A stretch of 16,310 nt of DNA from Pigoraptor vietnamica (taxonomy: Eukaryota > Opisthokonta > Filasterea). The stretch lies in assembly GCA_943704525.1 (NCBI GenBank), contig CALSCQ010003086.1, positions 1 to 16,310 of the forward strand. The letters are read 5' to 3'. Within the stretch, counting starts at the first letter, position 1; every line of letters starts with the position of its first letter. This document shows positions 7,594-16,086 of the stretch, piece after piece. Position numbers and translations under genes: made by a program. The notes beneath the pieces were generated by a model. That model did not search any database. It was not told where the DNA came from and saw nothing but the letters and a program-made list of their open reading frames with translations.

Positions 7594-10548
7594 TTAAGTG
7601 AATGCAAAGTTCGAGTACATTGCGTACCCTACCATTTGGACAGTCGTTGGGTCGAGCAGCGTGATGTTAAAAGTTGCTGTATTACTGCCGTTATCACTCA
7701 CACCAATTGTGACTCTCGCGTCGGAGCTCCCTGTGATTGTTGTGTCTCGTAAAATACAGATTGGTCGTATTGCACTTTTAAAGCCAAGAATACGTGAGGC
7801 GTGGAATTGGACATCCATTGAGGCGATGTCATACGATGATGTGACACTACTATCCACCAGAGTTAAAAACATCTTACCTCCAACAGCATAATTTGACGTG
7901 ACAGTTGCTGAAAATAATGTCTGAGTACCAGATTGTGTTAATGACAATGCAAATGGTTGGATTATGGTGTAGGGATTCAGAACCATATTAAATGCTGTTA
8001 AGCTTGTGGCATTGAGATTGACAAATGTGCCATCAGCTGGAGTGCTACTTCCAATATTTCCCGGATTTGCTGGGTTGAAGGCGTTTACATAACCCAAGCT
8101 ACCAGTTCCATTGGTGCACGATAGTAGTTGGCCGCTCGTGCCCACCGAAGAGGGAAGTGTCAGTGTGGATGAAGATGAAATGCCCGTTTGGGGAATCTTC
8201 ATCGTGATTGTGTTCGTGCCACTCGTCGTGAAAATGATGCTGTTCGTTGTTGTCGAACCACTCACAGTTAATGCACCCGTTGTCGTACCGCTGATGTTGA
8301 GGATATCTGCCGAAGTGATGAGGCCCCCACAAGTGAGTGCATTGGTCGTCGAGCCAGATATGGTGCTCAATGTGGTGAAATTGCCCGCGCCTCTCGTTGT
8401 TCCGCCAATACTCGTTCCGTTGATCGTTCCGCCCGTGATTGCGACATTCGTGGGGTCCACACTCGCGGCATTAGCATACCAATTCAGTTGGTTTCCACTC
8501 ACACCCAAAACATACCCATTCGTACCCGTGGATGCCGGCAGGGTGAGCGTGTAAGAGGTGACGCCTGATGAAGGGGCTTTGAGGCCAATGGTTTGATTAG
8601 ATGTGAATTGGAGCTGGTTGCAGTTCACATTTCCAGACACGGTGAGCGTTTTTGCAACTCCCAAACCTCCCGAAAAGATTGCCGACCCCGTTGTGGCCGA
8701 TGTCGAGTCTGTCGTGTCCGTCACACTCAAGATCTTACTCGAAACCAACTTCCCCGTCCCCTTTGGCGCGATGTTGAGGTCAATGTTCGTGTCTGTCCCT
8801 TGTGCAGAGATTGTTGGACCCGTGCCGGCTGTTGTAGAGGTTACTGTAAGCCCGTTTGCATTTCCAGAAATCGTAAGGCCGCTCACTGTCAAATTTCCGG
8901 TCACTGATGCATTCCCGCCCACGTAAAAGTTGTCGGTCGTCTGGTAGTAATGGGGTCGAAACTGAAAAATGTTCGCGTTGTCGTAAGGAATGCACACGAC
9001 ATCCTTTCCAGTAAAAACGGCCCCAACAAATGGCGTAGTCGTCGTGCTTCCAGAACACGAGAAAGCGCCCAATGGCCAGCGGTAACATGTGTTGAGTTGC
9101 GGGGAAAGTTGGAGCATCCAGCCGTTTCGCGAGGGTGGAAGCCAAATGGAAGTCCCATCCCAGCATCCGCCGAACCATTGCGCTCCCGACATGGAGGTCG
9201 AAGTTGTTCCGGTACTCAATGTCGTGATTGTGCCCGTAGATGAGCCAATTTTTGCGATATTGTTGAACGAGCTGGTGAGAGGCGCGGGCGGCATCCACAC
9301 TGAGCGCCCATCAAAGATGCCTCCGGCATAAAAGCCCGAAAGTCCGAGCGAGAGAACGCTCATCGTGGCCGCGGATGTGTTGATTTTTAGTGCATTGTTC
9401 TGCGACCCCATCCACACACTTTCACCATCAAAACAGCCGCCCATCGCATAGCAACCGCTCGTCGATCCTGCAACTCCCGCCGACAAGTTGTGAGCACCCA
9501 TATCGGTTAGCGTTATGTTGACTGGATCGTACCTGTAAACATTCGATGAAGTCGATGGGCAACAATAGATGTAGCGTCCGTCGTAAACGGCTCCATTTGC
9601 GGCAACCACGGTGGTCAGATCAAACGTTTGGAAGCTGTTGTCCTTCGCCAATCGGCCAAAGATGGACGAATTCGAAGGGATGAAGTGGAAGAAGAGCCCA
9701 TCGTAGATGACGTCGGAGAAGATGTCCGAACCCACTTGATTGTGTGCGATGGTTACAATCTGCTGCGTGACCGGATTGTACTTGACTATATTCGCGGACG
9801 AGGAGGGGGCAAAAACGACCCATTCCCCGTCCCATGCTGCGCCTTTAAAGACGCCCGTCGACCCTTGGCCATGGGCGATGGTTTTCTGTATGGGGCACCA
9901 TTCGGCACTTGTAAAACTCGAGCCTGCCGTTGTGAGGAGCGAGCCAGACACAGTTGCGACAGTCGAGGTGTTCGATTGAATTGGCATCCATAGACCTGCG
10001 GTTGCCGTTGCCAAGCCCGATGATGCACAGGAGAAGGCGAATTGATTCGTCAGTGCATTGGCTGTCCATGTTCCCGAAGTTCGCTGAAATCCACTTCCAT
10101 TAAGTCTCGTTCCGGGCACATTGGCGGCCGGCTCCAAAGTATAAGGGAAGATGGGCGCGCCCTGATTGCTCTTGTTTCCAACAAAATTTTTGGACACGCC
10201 CGTATGCAAAGGGTCACGGAATGGGTTGACGACATTGTAGCCTTGCGAGCCAATGAGATTCGTGTTCCGAGATATGTTATTCGCGCCCCTTAAAGTAGTT
10301 GTTCCTCCCGATAACGTCAAGTTCCCCGAAATTGTCACAGAGCCAGTGAAAGTTCCATTTGCTGCTGACAAATCACCGCCCGCCTGAAACAAGTTGCTTG
10401 TGCCCACCGTGACAGATAAAGTTCCATTCGTGATGCCTTGTACCTGTTCCTCGAGGACTGTAGTTCGTGAATCAAGGTCATTGATGAGCGATTGATTGAA
10501 GCGATTCGTATTGTTGGAAAGGGTCTTTGATCCAAATTGCGAAGACAT
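7594..10548 (-). CDS. Fibre/spike-like protein with predicted seven-bladed propeller
   Basis: This is an intact 984-residue protein from the ATG at 10548. The frame extends upstream, but that part is antisense to the small plus-strand gene. A short coiled-coil-like segment lies at about 15-39. Beta-rich repeats with T/V-S-G-N turns follow at 60-85 and again at about 545-850, including GTDTNIDLNIAPKGTGKL and GSAIFSGGLGVAKTLTVSGN, segments common in trimeric fibres of phages and large viruses. Between them, residues about 230-535 hold seven related units, each starting G-x-x-(F/Y/W)-D-G and followed by strands, at about 236, 278, 319, 370, 409, 460 and 509. This is the layout of a seven-bladed beta-propeller. 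The last 130 residues look like a compact beta domain. A surface attachment role is inference. Very few charged residues occur in the repeats. Confidence 0.8.
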   Translation of the reverse strand: MSSQFGSKTLSNNTNRFNQSLINDLDSRTTVLEEQVQGITNGTLSVTVGTSNLFQAGGDLSAANGTFTGSVTISGNLTLSGGTTTLRGANNISRNTNLIGSQGYNVVNPFRDPLHTGVSKNFVGNKSNQGAPIFPYTLEPAANVPGTRLNGSGFQRTSGTWTANALTNQFAFSCASSGLATATAGLWMPIQSNTSTVATVSGSLLTTAGSSFTSAEWCPIQKTIAHGQGSTGVFKGAAWDGEWVVFAPSSSANIVKYNPVTQQIVTIAHNQVGSDIFSDVIYDGLFFHFIPSNSSIFGRLAKDNSFQTFDLTTVVAANGAVYDGRYIYCCPSTSSNVYRYDPVNITLTDMGAHNLSAGVAGSTSGCYAMGGCFDGESVWMGSQNNALKINTSAATMSVLSLGLSGFYAGGIFDGRSVWMPPAPLTSSFNNIAKIGSSTGTITTLSTGTTSTSMSGAQWFGGCWDGTSIWLPPSRNGWMLQLSPQLNTCYRWPLGAFSCSGSTTTTPFVGAVFTGKDVVCIPYDNANIFQFRPHYYQTTDNFYVGGNASVTGNLTVSGLTISGNANGLTVTSTTAGTGPTISAQGTDTNIDLNIAPKGTGKLVSSKILSVTDTTDSTSATTGSAIFSGGLGVAKTLTVSGNVNCNQLQFTSNQTIGLKAPSSGVTSYTLTLPASTGTNGYVLGVSGNQLNWYANAASVDPTNVAITGGTINGTSIGGTTRGAGNFTTLSTISGSTTNALTCGGLITSADILNISGTTTGALTVSGSTTTNSIIFTTSGTNTITMKIPQTGISSSSTLTLPSSVGTSGQLLSCTNGTGSLGYVNAFNPANPGNIGSSTPADGTFVNLNATSLTAFNMVLNPYTIIQPFALSLTQSGTQTLFSATVTSNYAVGGKMFLTLVDSSVTSSYDIASMDVQFHASRILGFKSAIRPICILRDTTITGSSDARVTIGVSDNGSNTATFNITLLDPTTVQMVGYAMYSNFAFT

Positions 10549-10617
10549 GCTACAATTTTCATGTGAGATGCAAAGATATTTTTTTTGTTTTGTAAGTTGT
10601 AAGTTGTAAAAGTAAAC
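10549..10617. promoter_or_regulatory. Divergent intergenic region with 7-bp tandem repeat
   Basis: The 69 bases between the fibre ATG (minus) and the small gene's ATG (plus) contain a T run and the tandem heptamer TGTAAGT at 10591-10597 and 10598-10604, with a partial third copy TGTAAAA. No clean TATA box is seen. Both genes probably start from this region. Confidence 0.45.
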
Positions 10618-10926
10618 ATGGGACTTCTCATCGAGTACACGAATCCTGCTGATGGCGAGCTGAAAGAGAATTGCTACCTCTCCGTATGCGACATGTATGT
10701 GAGTCGCGGCACAAATGCTGATGTTGGCAACTATTACACCATAAAGTGCAAATTTAACATCCATATGTCACGTACTGCAAAGGTGTTAGAGAGAAAACCG
10801 ATTGACACGATTGAATTTGTAAAAGTTGTTGGACAAGACGAATTTTCCTCGATTTCCAACAACCTCGTCTCTTTCATGTATGAGAGATTGAAGGAAGAGG
10901 TGTTCACAAGCGCCAATGATGATTGA
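10618..10926 (+). CDS. Small unknown protein beside the fibre gene
   Basis: This is a 102-residue protein starting with MGLLIEYTNPADGELKENC. It has alternating hydrophobic and polar positions that predict beta-strands (YYTIKCKFNIHMS) followed by a C-terminal helix (NNLVSFMYERLKEEVF). Three cysteines are present. The family is not recognised. It is transcribed away from the fibre gene and converges on the integrase gene. A role linked to the fibre (base or assembly) is possible from position only. Confidence 0.6.
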   Translation: MGLLIEYTNPADGELKENCYLSVCDMYVSRGTNADVGNYYTIKCKFNIHMSRTAKVLERKPIDTIEFVKVVGQDEFSSISNNLVSFMYERLKEEVFTSANDD

Positions 10927-11040
10927 GCACACACACAAGATGATTTATCGCCTCTCCTAAAGTACTACTCCTCCTCATCACTTTCGCACACTTTTTGCTC
11001 CATACACTTTTTAGAAATTTATGAAAAGTTTATGGAGAAA

Positions 11041-11140
11041 AAAATTATCGATAATTTTGGTCGGTATGCTCATACGGATCACGTGACCATGCCCGTCAAG
11101 GAAAAAATTTATGAAGTCCTATAAATTTTGTGGTCACGTG
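11041..11140. promoter_or_regulatory. Nested palindromes between convergent genes
   Basis: Three dyads lie in one intergenic region. The first is a perfect 18-bp palindrome AAAATTATCGATAATTTT at 11041-11058. The second is a 10-bp inverted repeat, CACGTGACCA at 11080-11089 and TGGTCACGTG at 11131-11140. Nested inside it is a 9-bp inverted repeat, AAAATTTAT at 11104-11112 and ATAAATTTT at 11121-11129, with an 8-base loop. The region lies between the stop of the small plus-strand gene and the stop of the integrase gene. It could serve as transcript ends, a factor-binding site or an origin; none is proved. Confidence 0.55.
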
Positions 11141-11156
11141 CTCCCGGAGTTAAAAT

Positions 11157-12317
11157 TTAGAGGTCGAGTCTCTTTGGTACACGAACGACTCGCTTCTCCC
11201 TGTTCGGAACCAACATTTCCGCTGCAGGTTTGTGAGCGGGCTTTGGAACACCAAGAGGGCGGTTTGTTCTTCGCTCGTTTTCGTGTTTTTCGTCTCCATC
11301 AGCATCGGCAGCAAGCTGGACATCGTGGAGTTCAAGTGCGGATTCGTCGACTTTTTGGAGCTCGTAAGGTTTGAATGTGCGCTGAAGTGTGACTCCATCG
11401 CCATTCTCAACTTTGTAGCTATTCGTCTTCAGGCGCTCTTTAATCGTGTAGAGGCTCTTCGAAAAGGTTTGTTGGTAACCTTTCCCGAACACGTTCTTGT
11501 TAATCATGATGCGCACCTTGTCTCCTTCCGAGAGAATGCCGATTCCTCTCAATCTTTCGTTTGTTCCTTGTTGTTTCTGAATGATGTCGTCTGCCCTCAC
11601 CAATAACGTTTCGTTGCCATCTTGACCTGCGTCAGTTGAGAGAAATATGTCCTTTGGGGTTGCACGAAGTCCACTGTGAATGCAGTTGTTGTAATTCTCC
11701 ATGATTTTGTCGAGCGCATCGACCCATCTCTTTGTCTTGTGACTCGTCATGTACTTGTAAATGCGCTCCTTTATTGTCCTATTAAGTCGCTCGATGACCC
11801 CTTGTCTTCTATGGTCGCCAGGTTGAGCACTTGTATGTGTAATTTCGTGCTCGTCCATCAGTTTTGCAAAGTCGCGATTCAAAAATTCTGTACCTGCATC
11901 ACTCTGTACGAACACGGGATAGACTTGCTTCTTCTCGAAGATGTCATCGAGCACTTCTTTAAATGCTCCAGCGACTGTTGTTGAAGTCTTGTCTTTTATC
12001 TGTTTTGCCCATGCGTACTTTGAATACCCGTCAATGGCCATCAAAATGTAGCGGTTTCCCCCGTTGTAATGTGAGAGGGGCTGCATTTCCACGAGGTCTG
12101 TAAAGATTTGGTAGGTGGAGAAGGGCGAGATGATGTGCTGAAATTTCTTGGGAGGTCGAACTGGCTTGTGCACTTGTGCAGTCTCTTGGTTATCGACAAA
12201 TTTCTTAACTGTTGTGTACTTGAATTTCTCTCCGAGCGCTTTCAATCGCCTGTAAAAAGCCAGTGCACTGCTGAGACCGAATTCCGGGTCGTAGTAGAAC
12301 CTTTTTAGGGTTTCCAT
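11157..12317 (-). CDS. INT: Retroviral-type DDE integrase of Polinton family
   Basis: This is an intact 386-residue protein from METLKRFYYD at 12317; the longer frame would need a GTG start inside the polymerase gene. The catalytic core shows D74 (IFTDLVEM), D140 (VQSDAGTEF) and E176 (GVIERLNRTIKE), with exactly 35 residues between D140 and E176, the classic D-D-35-E spacing. The N-terminal helical part (YYDPEFGLSS...) matches Polinton integrases and shows no HHCC zinc motif. The C-terminal part has an SH3-like barrel (GDKVRIMINKNVFGKGYQQT) followed by a Lys/Arg- and Pro-rich tail. It would insert the element by joining its 3' ends to host DNA. The start overlaps the polymerase 3' end by 13 bases, suggesting a shared transcript or a promoter inside the polymerase gene. 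Confidence 0.93.
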   Translation of the reverse strand: METLKRFYYDPEFGLSSALAFYRRLKALGEKFKYTTVKKFVDNQETAQVHKPVRPPKKFQHIISPFSTYQIFTDLVEMQPLSHYNGGNRYILMAIDGYSKYAWAKQIKDKTSTTVAGAFKEVLDDIFEKKQVYPVFVQSDAGTEFLNRDFAKLMDEHEITHTSAQPGDHRRQGVIERLNRTIKERIYKYMTSHKTKRWVDALDKIMENYNNCIHSGLRATPKDIFLSTDAGQDGNETLLVRADDIIQKQQGTNERLRGIGILSEGDKVRIMINKNVFGKGYQQTFSKSLYTIKERLKTNSYKVENGDGVTLQRTFKPYELQKVDESALELHDVQLAADADGDEKHENERRTNRPLGVPKPAHKPAAEMLVPNREKRVVRVPKRLDL

Positions 12318-15300
12318 GCAGTCTTCTTGTAAGTTGTTATTATATTTGTTTCGATGCGTTCGGCGCTCACTGTTGTAATGGTTCGCTTCCCGTTCCACGC
12401 CTTCAGCACGTGGTCTTTCAGCTGATGCAGATGATAATACTCCTTCTTTCGATCATTCCATACCTTCATCTCGTTGTCGTAGAATTCGATGGGCTTCTTC
12501 CCGATGCTCACGAGCGCCGTAATGGGCTTGACATTTTCGACGCGGAATTGCCCCAAGTTGTTGCCAAGGTTCGGTTCGTACTCGTCGTCTTTCGCCCCTT
12601 TGTGGTTAATGTAGAAGAGGCCGTCCGTGTTCACATACACCATTCGCTCTTTCCCAATCTTCACCATCTCGTCGAAGACTTTGAGCCTCGCATACGCAGT
12701 GATGTAAGCGGCAACGGCGATGTTCGTCTTTGAGAGCATGGCCTCGCATTCATCGATCTTCCTCGGTCGGTATTTGAAGATGAGCGTGTCATTCGATTGA
12801 ATGCTGTTCGTGGCAATGTCGATCAAGCTCTCCTTCTCTTTCTGTCTTAATTCCATGTAAGTGCGTACATCTTTCACTCGCACGTTCTTATAGTTGGGTT
12901 TCTGTCCAAGTCGTCCGAAGGGAGTGTTCAAAAACAGCTTGATCATCGCCTTCTTCTCTTTACTCTCGGCTGCCGAGCTCTCTTTCATCAAAAAATACTT
13001 GTCCACAAATGATGAAAAAAGCTTGTTCGACGTTTGTGGAAAATGCAAGGCTCTCTCGAACTTTGTAATGATGTAGCCGTGTTCCAAAGCCTTTCTCAAT
13101 TCGTGAAATGTATAAACTTGGCCCTCTTTCGGGGCGGCATCGAACACTTTCTGGCCTTTCAGTTCACTCCTCTCACAGAGAAGCATCCCAAAGTACTGAG
13201 TGGAGGGCTCTCGGCACTCGATGTCGACTTGAGCGAATCCAAAGGTTGTCGGATTCCGCACAATCTTCTCAATTTCCACCTCATCTTCAAGAAAGGAAGG
13301 ATGGCCGACGGGAAATTCCATGTTTCGCATGAGGGCCGGGTAATTCGAAACAATGTCGACGTGACGGATGTATTCGTCTTCACCGCATTTTACGAAAGGC
13401 ATGAAGGCCTGCAGATAGCCGCCGCGCATCCCCTTTGCGATGAAATCATACTCTTCGCTTGTAAGAATTCCGAGACTGTCGAGTGGCATATGGTCGCGTT
13501 TGTAGAGAAAGTATGCGTAGCCTTGCAGTGTGTACTTTTCGAAGCAATCGGCTCCAAACGTTGCCTTGCATCCTCTCACAGCAAGTGCCATACGCTCAAG
13601 TCGATCATTGCCTGCCTCTTCTGAAAACGCATCGAGAATGAGGGGACAGTAAGATTGGAGATGCAAAAATTCAGTGTTCTTGAATCGCATCTTCATCGTT
13701 TCATTTCCATCGTTACGAAGTTCCTTCTTTTGATGCCTTTCATAAATGTCCCTATAGTGGGTCTTTACGAGGGCGCGGATGGACGCCATGTGGTCGGCAG
13801 TGTCAAAGTAGAACTTATACTGAAAAGGGCCCATAGCAAAATGCACGAATTCAGTAAGAGATGCAAACGACAGTTGTGGCTTTCTGCTTTCGACGTGATG
13901 CATAAAGACTTGCCCATCATCTTTCACCAAAACCGCATATTCTTTGAAGGATTTCGGCTTCATTTGTGGCGGCTTTTGCAGGAAGCAGCGATGTGCGTCA
14001 TTTTTTGCGAAGTAAGAGAGACAATGAGGACATTCCGAAAAGCTCTTTTCGCCCCACAAAATTTCGAGTGCGCATCAAATCTTCCCGATAGCACGTGCTT
14101 CCGACATCCCCTGCAATATTTTGTCTTTCCCTTGCATCCGTCTTCGTGAAACGAAGCACATTCGATCGAGGGAAACGGGTGCCCGCATCTTTTGCACACA
14201 TCGTCCCACTGCATTGCGTGAGACCTTTTAATCTTTTTGTGTTCTTTGTAATCATTTGGGTCCGCAAACACTTTCTTGCAATGTTCGCATTGTTCAGAGC
14301 CACCCGTGCATTCGTGAAAGGAGAACTTTGAGGAAGGAAAAGTTAGATGGCAGTAATCGCAGTATTTACAATTTCTTTTAAAAGTTCCTCGAGAACTTTG
14401 GAAAGAATGTGAAGGGTCAACGTAGCGATCAACGAACGTCTGTGGGTTCGCGATGGTATTGAAATGGTTCTGCTTGTTGTCGAAGAAGAGGTAGATGACC
14501 CCGACTGTTGACGGCACATGCAGGAAAGTCTCATCTTCCTCTTCAACTTGCGCCACGGACTCTTCTTCTTCGTCTTCTTCTTCTTCTTGAGTTTTCACCT
14601 TTGGTTTTGTGTCTTTTTTCATCTACTATGATGAGCGGAATAAAATTATTATTTGACGATTGCGTCAGGATGACGACACGGATCTTTCGCAAAAAGTGAG
14701 TGCTGAGGGCATCAACGCATCTCTGAAAGTCGACAATGGGGTCCATCGAGGAAGTGGGCAAGCCTTCTGCAAGTCGAATAAGGTCTTCTACGTCCTTCTC
14801 AATGTTCGAGCGACAGAGTTTCTTTATATCTTGGAGGCGATGCGTTTTGTGCTTGTCCTCCACGGCCCACTCTTTTGGTCCCACGCCATACTTTTCGTTG
14901 ATTTCGAGCATTTTCAAGCCATAGACGAGAGCACGCTGGCCACATCGGTCATCATTGTTCGTTATTTCAAGAAGTCCGTCTTTGTACATCGCAAAGTTTC
15001 CAGATTGCGAAGATGAAGGTTCACCTCCACTTCCGCGCGGACTCTGCATTTCCACTGTGACAGTAATCTTTATTTTCGAAAGATCGACATCATCTTCGTA
15101 ATTTTGTCGCGATTTTGCCAAGAGATTGAGAATCTGGTCACGAGAGATCGAATTGAGGATGATGCGGGGGCTGGAGACGAATCTGTCTCCCTTTACAGTA
15201 AGCCGCAACCCGTAAACTCCTTTCTCGGACAAGACGTGCTTGTTCAAGTAATGCGCGAGCTGATTTCCAAAGGGGATGTAAGCCCCAAAGCTGTTCGCAT

Positions 15301-15733
15301 CTTTCTTCATGCCCGTATGCGTGAACGAGAGGTCATATTGTCGCCTCAACCCGTTGAGGGCCTCATTCTTCGAGAGGGAATGCTCCTTTTCGAGCGCAAA
15401 CTTGAAGGTGGGTCCCAAATCTTCGGCTTTAAGTGCGATTTGGTCTTTAAGTGATGGCTTTTGTTGCTGATTGGGATCTTTTGGTTGCGTTGAAACTTTC
15501 ATGGGCCGAGGTGGGGGCAGTCGGTGGGCCTGACCCTTTCTCGCCCTTCCCTTTCTCTCCTCATAAAATTTCTCGTAGAGAGTTTCGTAGTATTCCATCT
15601 CGTTCTTGAATTTGCCACTGGATTTCGCACTCTTCCATGACGTGTATGCGTAATTATGTTCCTTCGCAATGTCAGTGAGGAGCTTTAAGCCGTGAGTGGA
15701 GAAGGGGTTAAACTGTTTCTGAAGGGTCGCCAT
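12305..15733 (-). CDS. polB: Protein-primed family B DNA polymerase with OTU-like N-terminal domain (two frame breaks)
   Basis: About 1,140 codons are spread over three frames: 15733 to about 14620, about 14620 to 14050, and about 14050 to 12305. The first break lies at a run of six A on the coding strand (14614-14619), consistent with one extra base. The second lies among tetranucleotide runs at 14038-14055, consistent with one missing base. Domains in order: a Lys/Gln-rich N-terminus; an OTU-like region with D-D-R-C (Cys264) and, past the break, QNHF (His); five C-x2-C...H...C fingers (13985-14370); a poorly conserved exonuclease region; and the palm. The palm has motif A (DIVSNYPALM, Asp codon at 13357), motif B (KLFLNTPFGRLGQ) and motif C (YVNTDGLFY, 12620-12637). 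Motif C has Asn where Asp is usual. The protein would copy the element using a protein primer. An early-type promoter element precedes the ATG. Confidence 0.88.
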
Positions 15734-15756
15734 GAGTGTTCAGTGGACTGTACACT

Positions 15757-15782
15757 ATTATAACATTTTCCTTTAAATGTGT
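15757..15782 (-). promoter_or_regulatory. Probable early promoter element of polB
   Basis: Read on the minus strand this begins ACACATTTAAAGGAAAAT and ends TTATAAT, 24 bases before the polymerase ATG. It matches the element upstream of the rightmost zinc-finger gene at 21 of 26 positions with nearly identical spacing. Confidence 0.6.
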
Positions 15783-15783
15783 T

Positions 15784-16065
15784 TTAACTTTCTAAAGAAT
15801 ACATCAGTTTCTTGCACCACACCTGAAAACGATCGCGGTCCGACTTGCACTTTGACTGAACGTCCCTGTGGTGCAGGAACTTGCCTTCGTACTTGAATTG
15901 TTTCTTGCAGAAGGGGCACTCAAAGGCAAAGGGAGCATCTCCTCTCTTGGGCGGGTCCACCCCCATCTTCTTCATCCTATAACGATCCCTATAAAATTGC
16001 CGCAGCTTCTCTGAACACTTGTAGACTTTCGTCTCTCCTGCGTTCCTTGAACATTCGTTGTCCAT
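15784..16065 (-). CDS. Small C2H2-type zinc-finger protein
   Basis: This is a 93-residue basic protein with one finger: C50, C53, H65 or H66, and C73 (CPFCKKQF...HH...C), preceded by a Lys/Arg-rich region (YRDRYRMKKMGVDPPKRGD). It has six cysteines in all, including C17 and C84 outside the finger. It starts at the ATG at 16065, 22 bases downstream of a promoter element shared with the polymerase gene, and stops 50 bases before the polymerase ATG. Nucleic-acid binding in early expression or replication is inferred from the finger and the shared promoter. It is not similar enough to the leftmost zinc-finger gene to call a duplicate. Confidence 0.75.
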   Translation of the reverse strand: MDNECSRNAGETKVYKCSEKLRQFYRDRYRMKKMGVDPPKRGDAPFAFECPFCKKQFKYEGKFLHHRDVQSKCKSDRDRFQVWCKKLMYSLES

Positions 16066-16086
16066 GTTTTGTAAAGATTTTAAGTA

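Larger units (their letters stand above)
359..16065. mobile_element. Polinton/Maverick- or adintovirus-like element (ends not seen)
   Basis: The span carries the hallmark set of this group: protein-primed family B polymerase, retroviral-type DDE integrase, FtsK/HerA-type ATPase, double jelly-roll capsid protein and penton-like protein, plus a fibre and several small virion-like proteins. Known Polintons and adintoviruses are roughly 15-20 kb, which matches. Comparing the first 60 bases with the reverse complement of the last 120 bases shows no terminal inverted repeat, and no target-site duplication can be identified, so the boundaries given are simply the outermost genes. Whether the copy is a free virus genome, a provirus or a decaying insertion cannot be told from this window. 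The retroviral-type integrase argues against virophages, many of which use a tyrosine recombinase. Confidence 0.8.

Noticed and set aside
7594-10548. CRISPR-like or satellite-like array from the repeated segments in the fibre gene
   Set aside because: The repeats are at protein level with variable spacing and diverged DNA, inside one long open frame.
10549-10764. N-terminal extension of the fibre protein up to 10764
   Set aside because: The added 72 residues are antisense to the small plus-strand gene and cross the divergent promoter; the ATG at 10548 begins fibre-like sequence.
12318-12398. Longer integrase starting at 12398
   Set aside because: It would need a GTG start and lies wholly inside the polymerase coding sequence; homologous-looking sequence begins at METLKRF.
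13034-13624. Plus-strand frame of 196 codons opposite the polymerase
   Set aside because: Antisense to the conserved palm region including motif A; no protein-like features of its own.
14614-14620. Programmed frameshift site in the polymerase
   Set aside because: The A run does not fit the classical minus-one slippery heptamer in the required frame, and other indels in the window make error or decay more likely.
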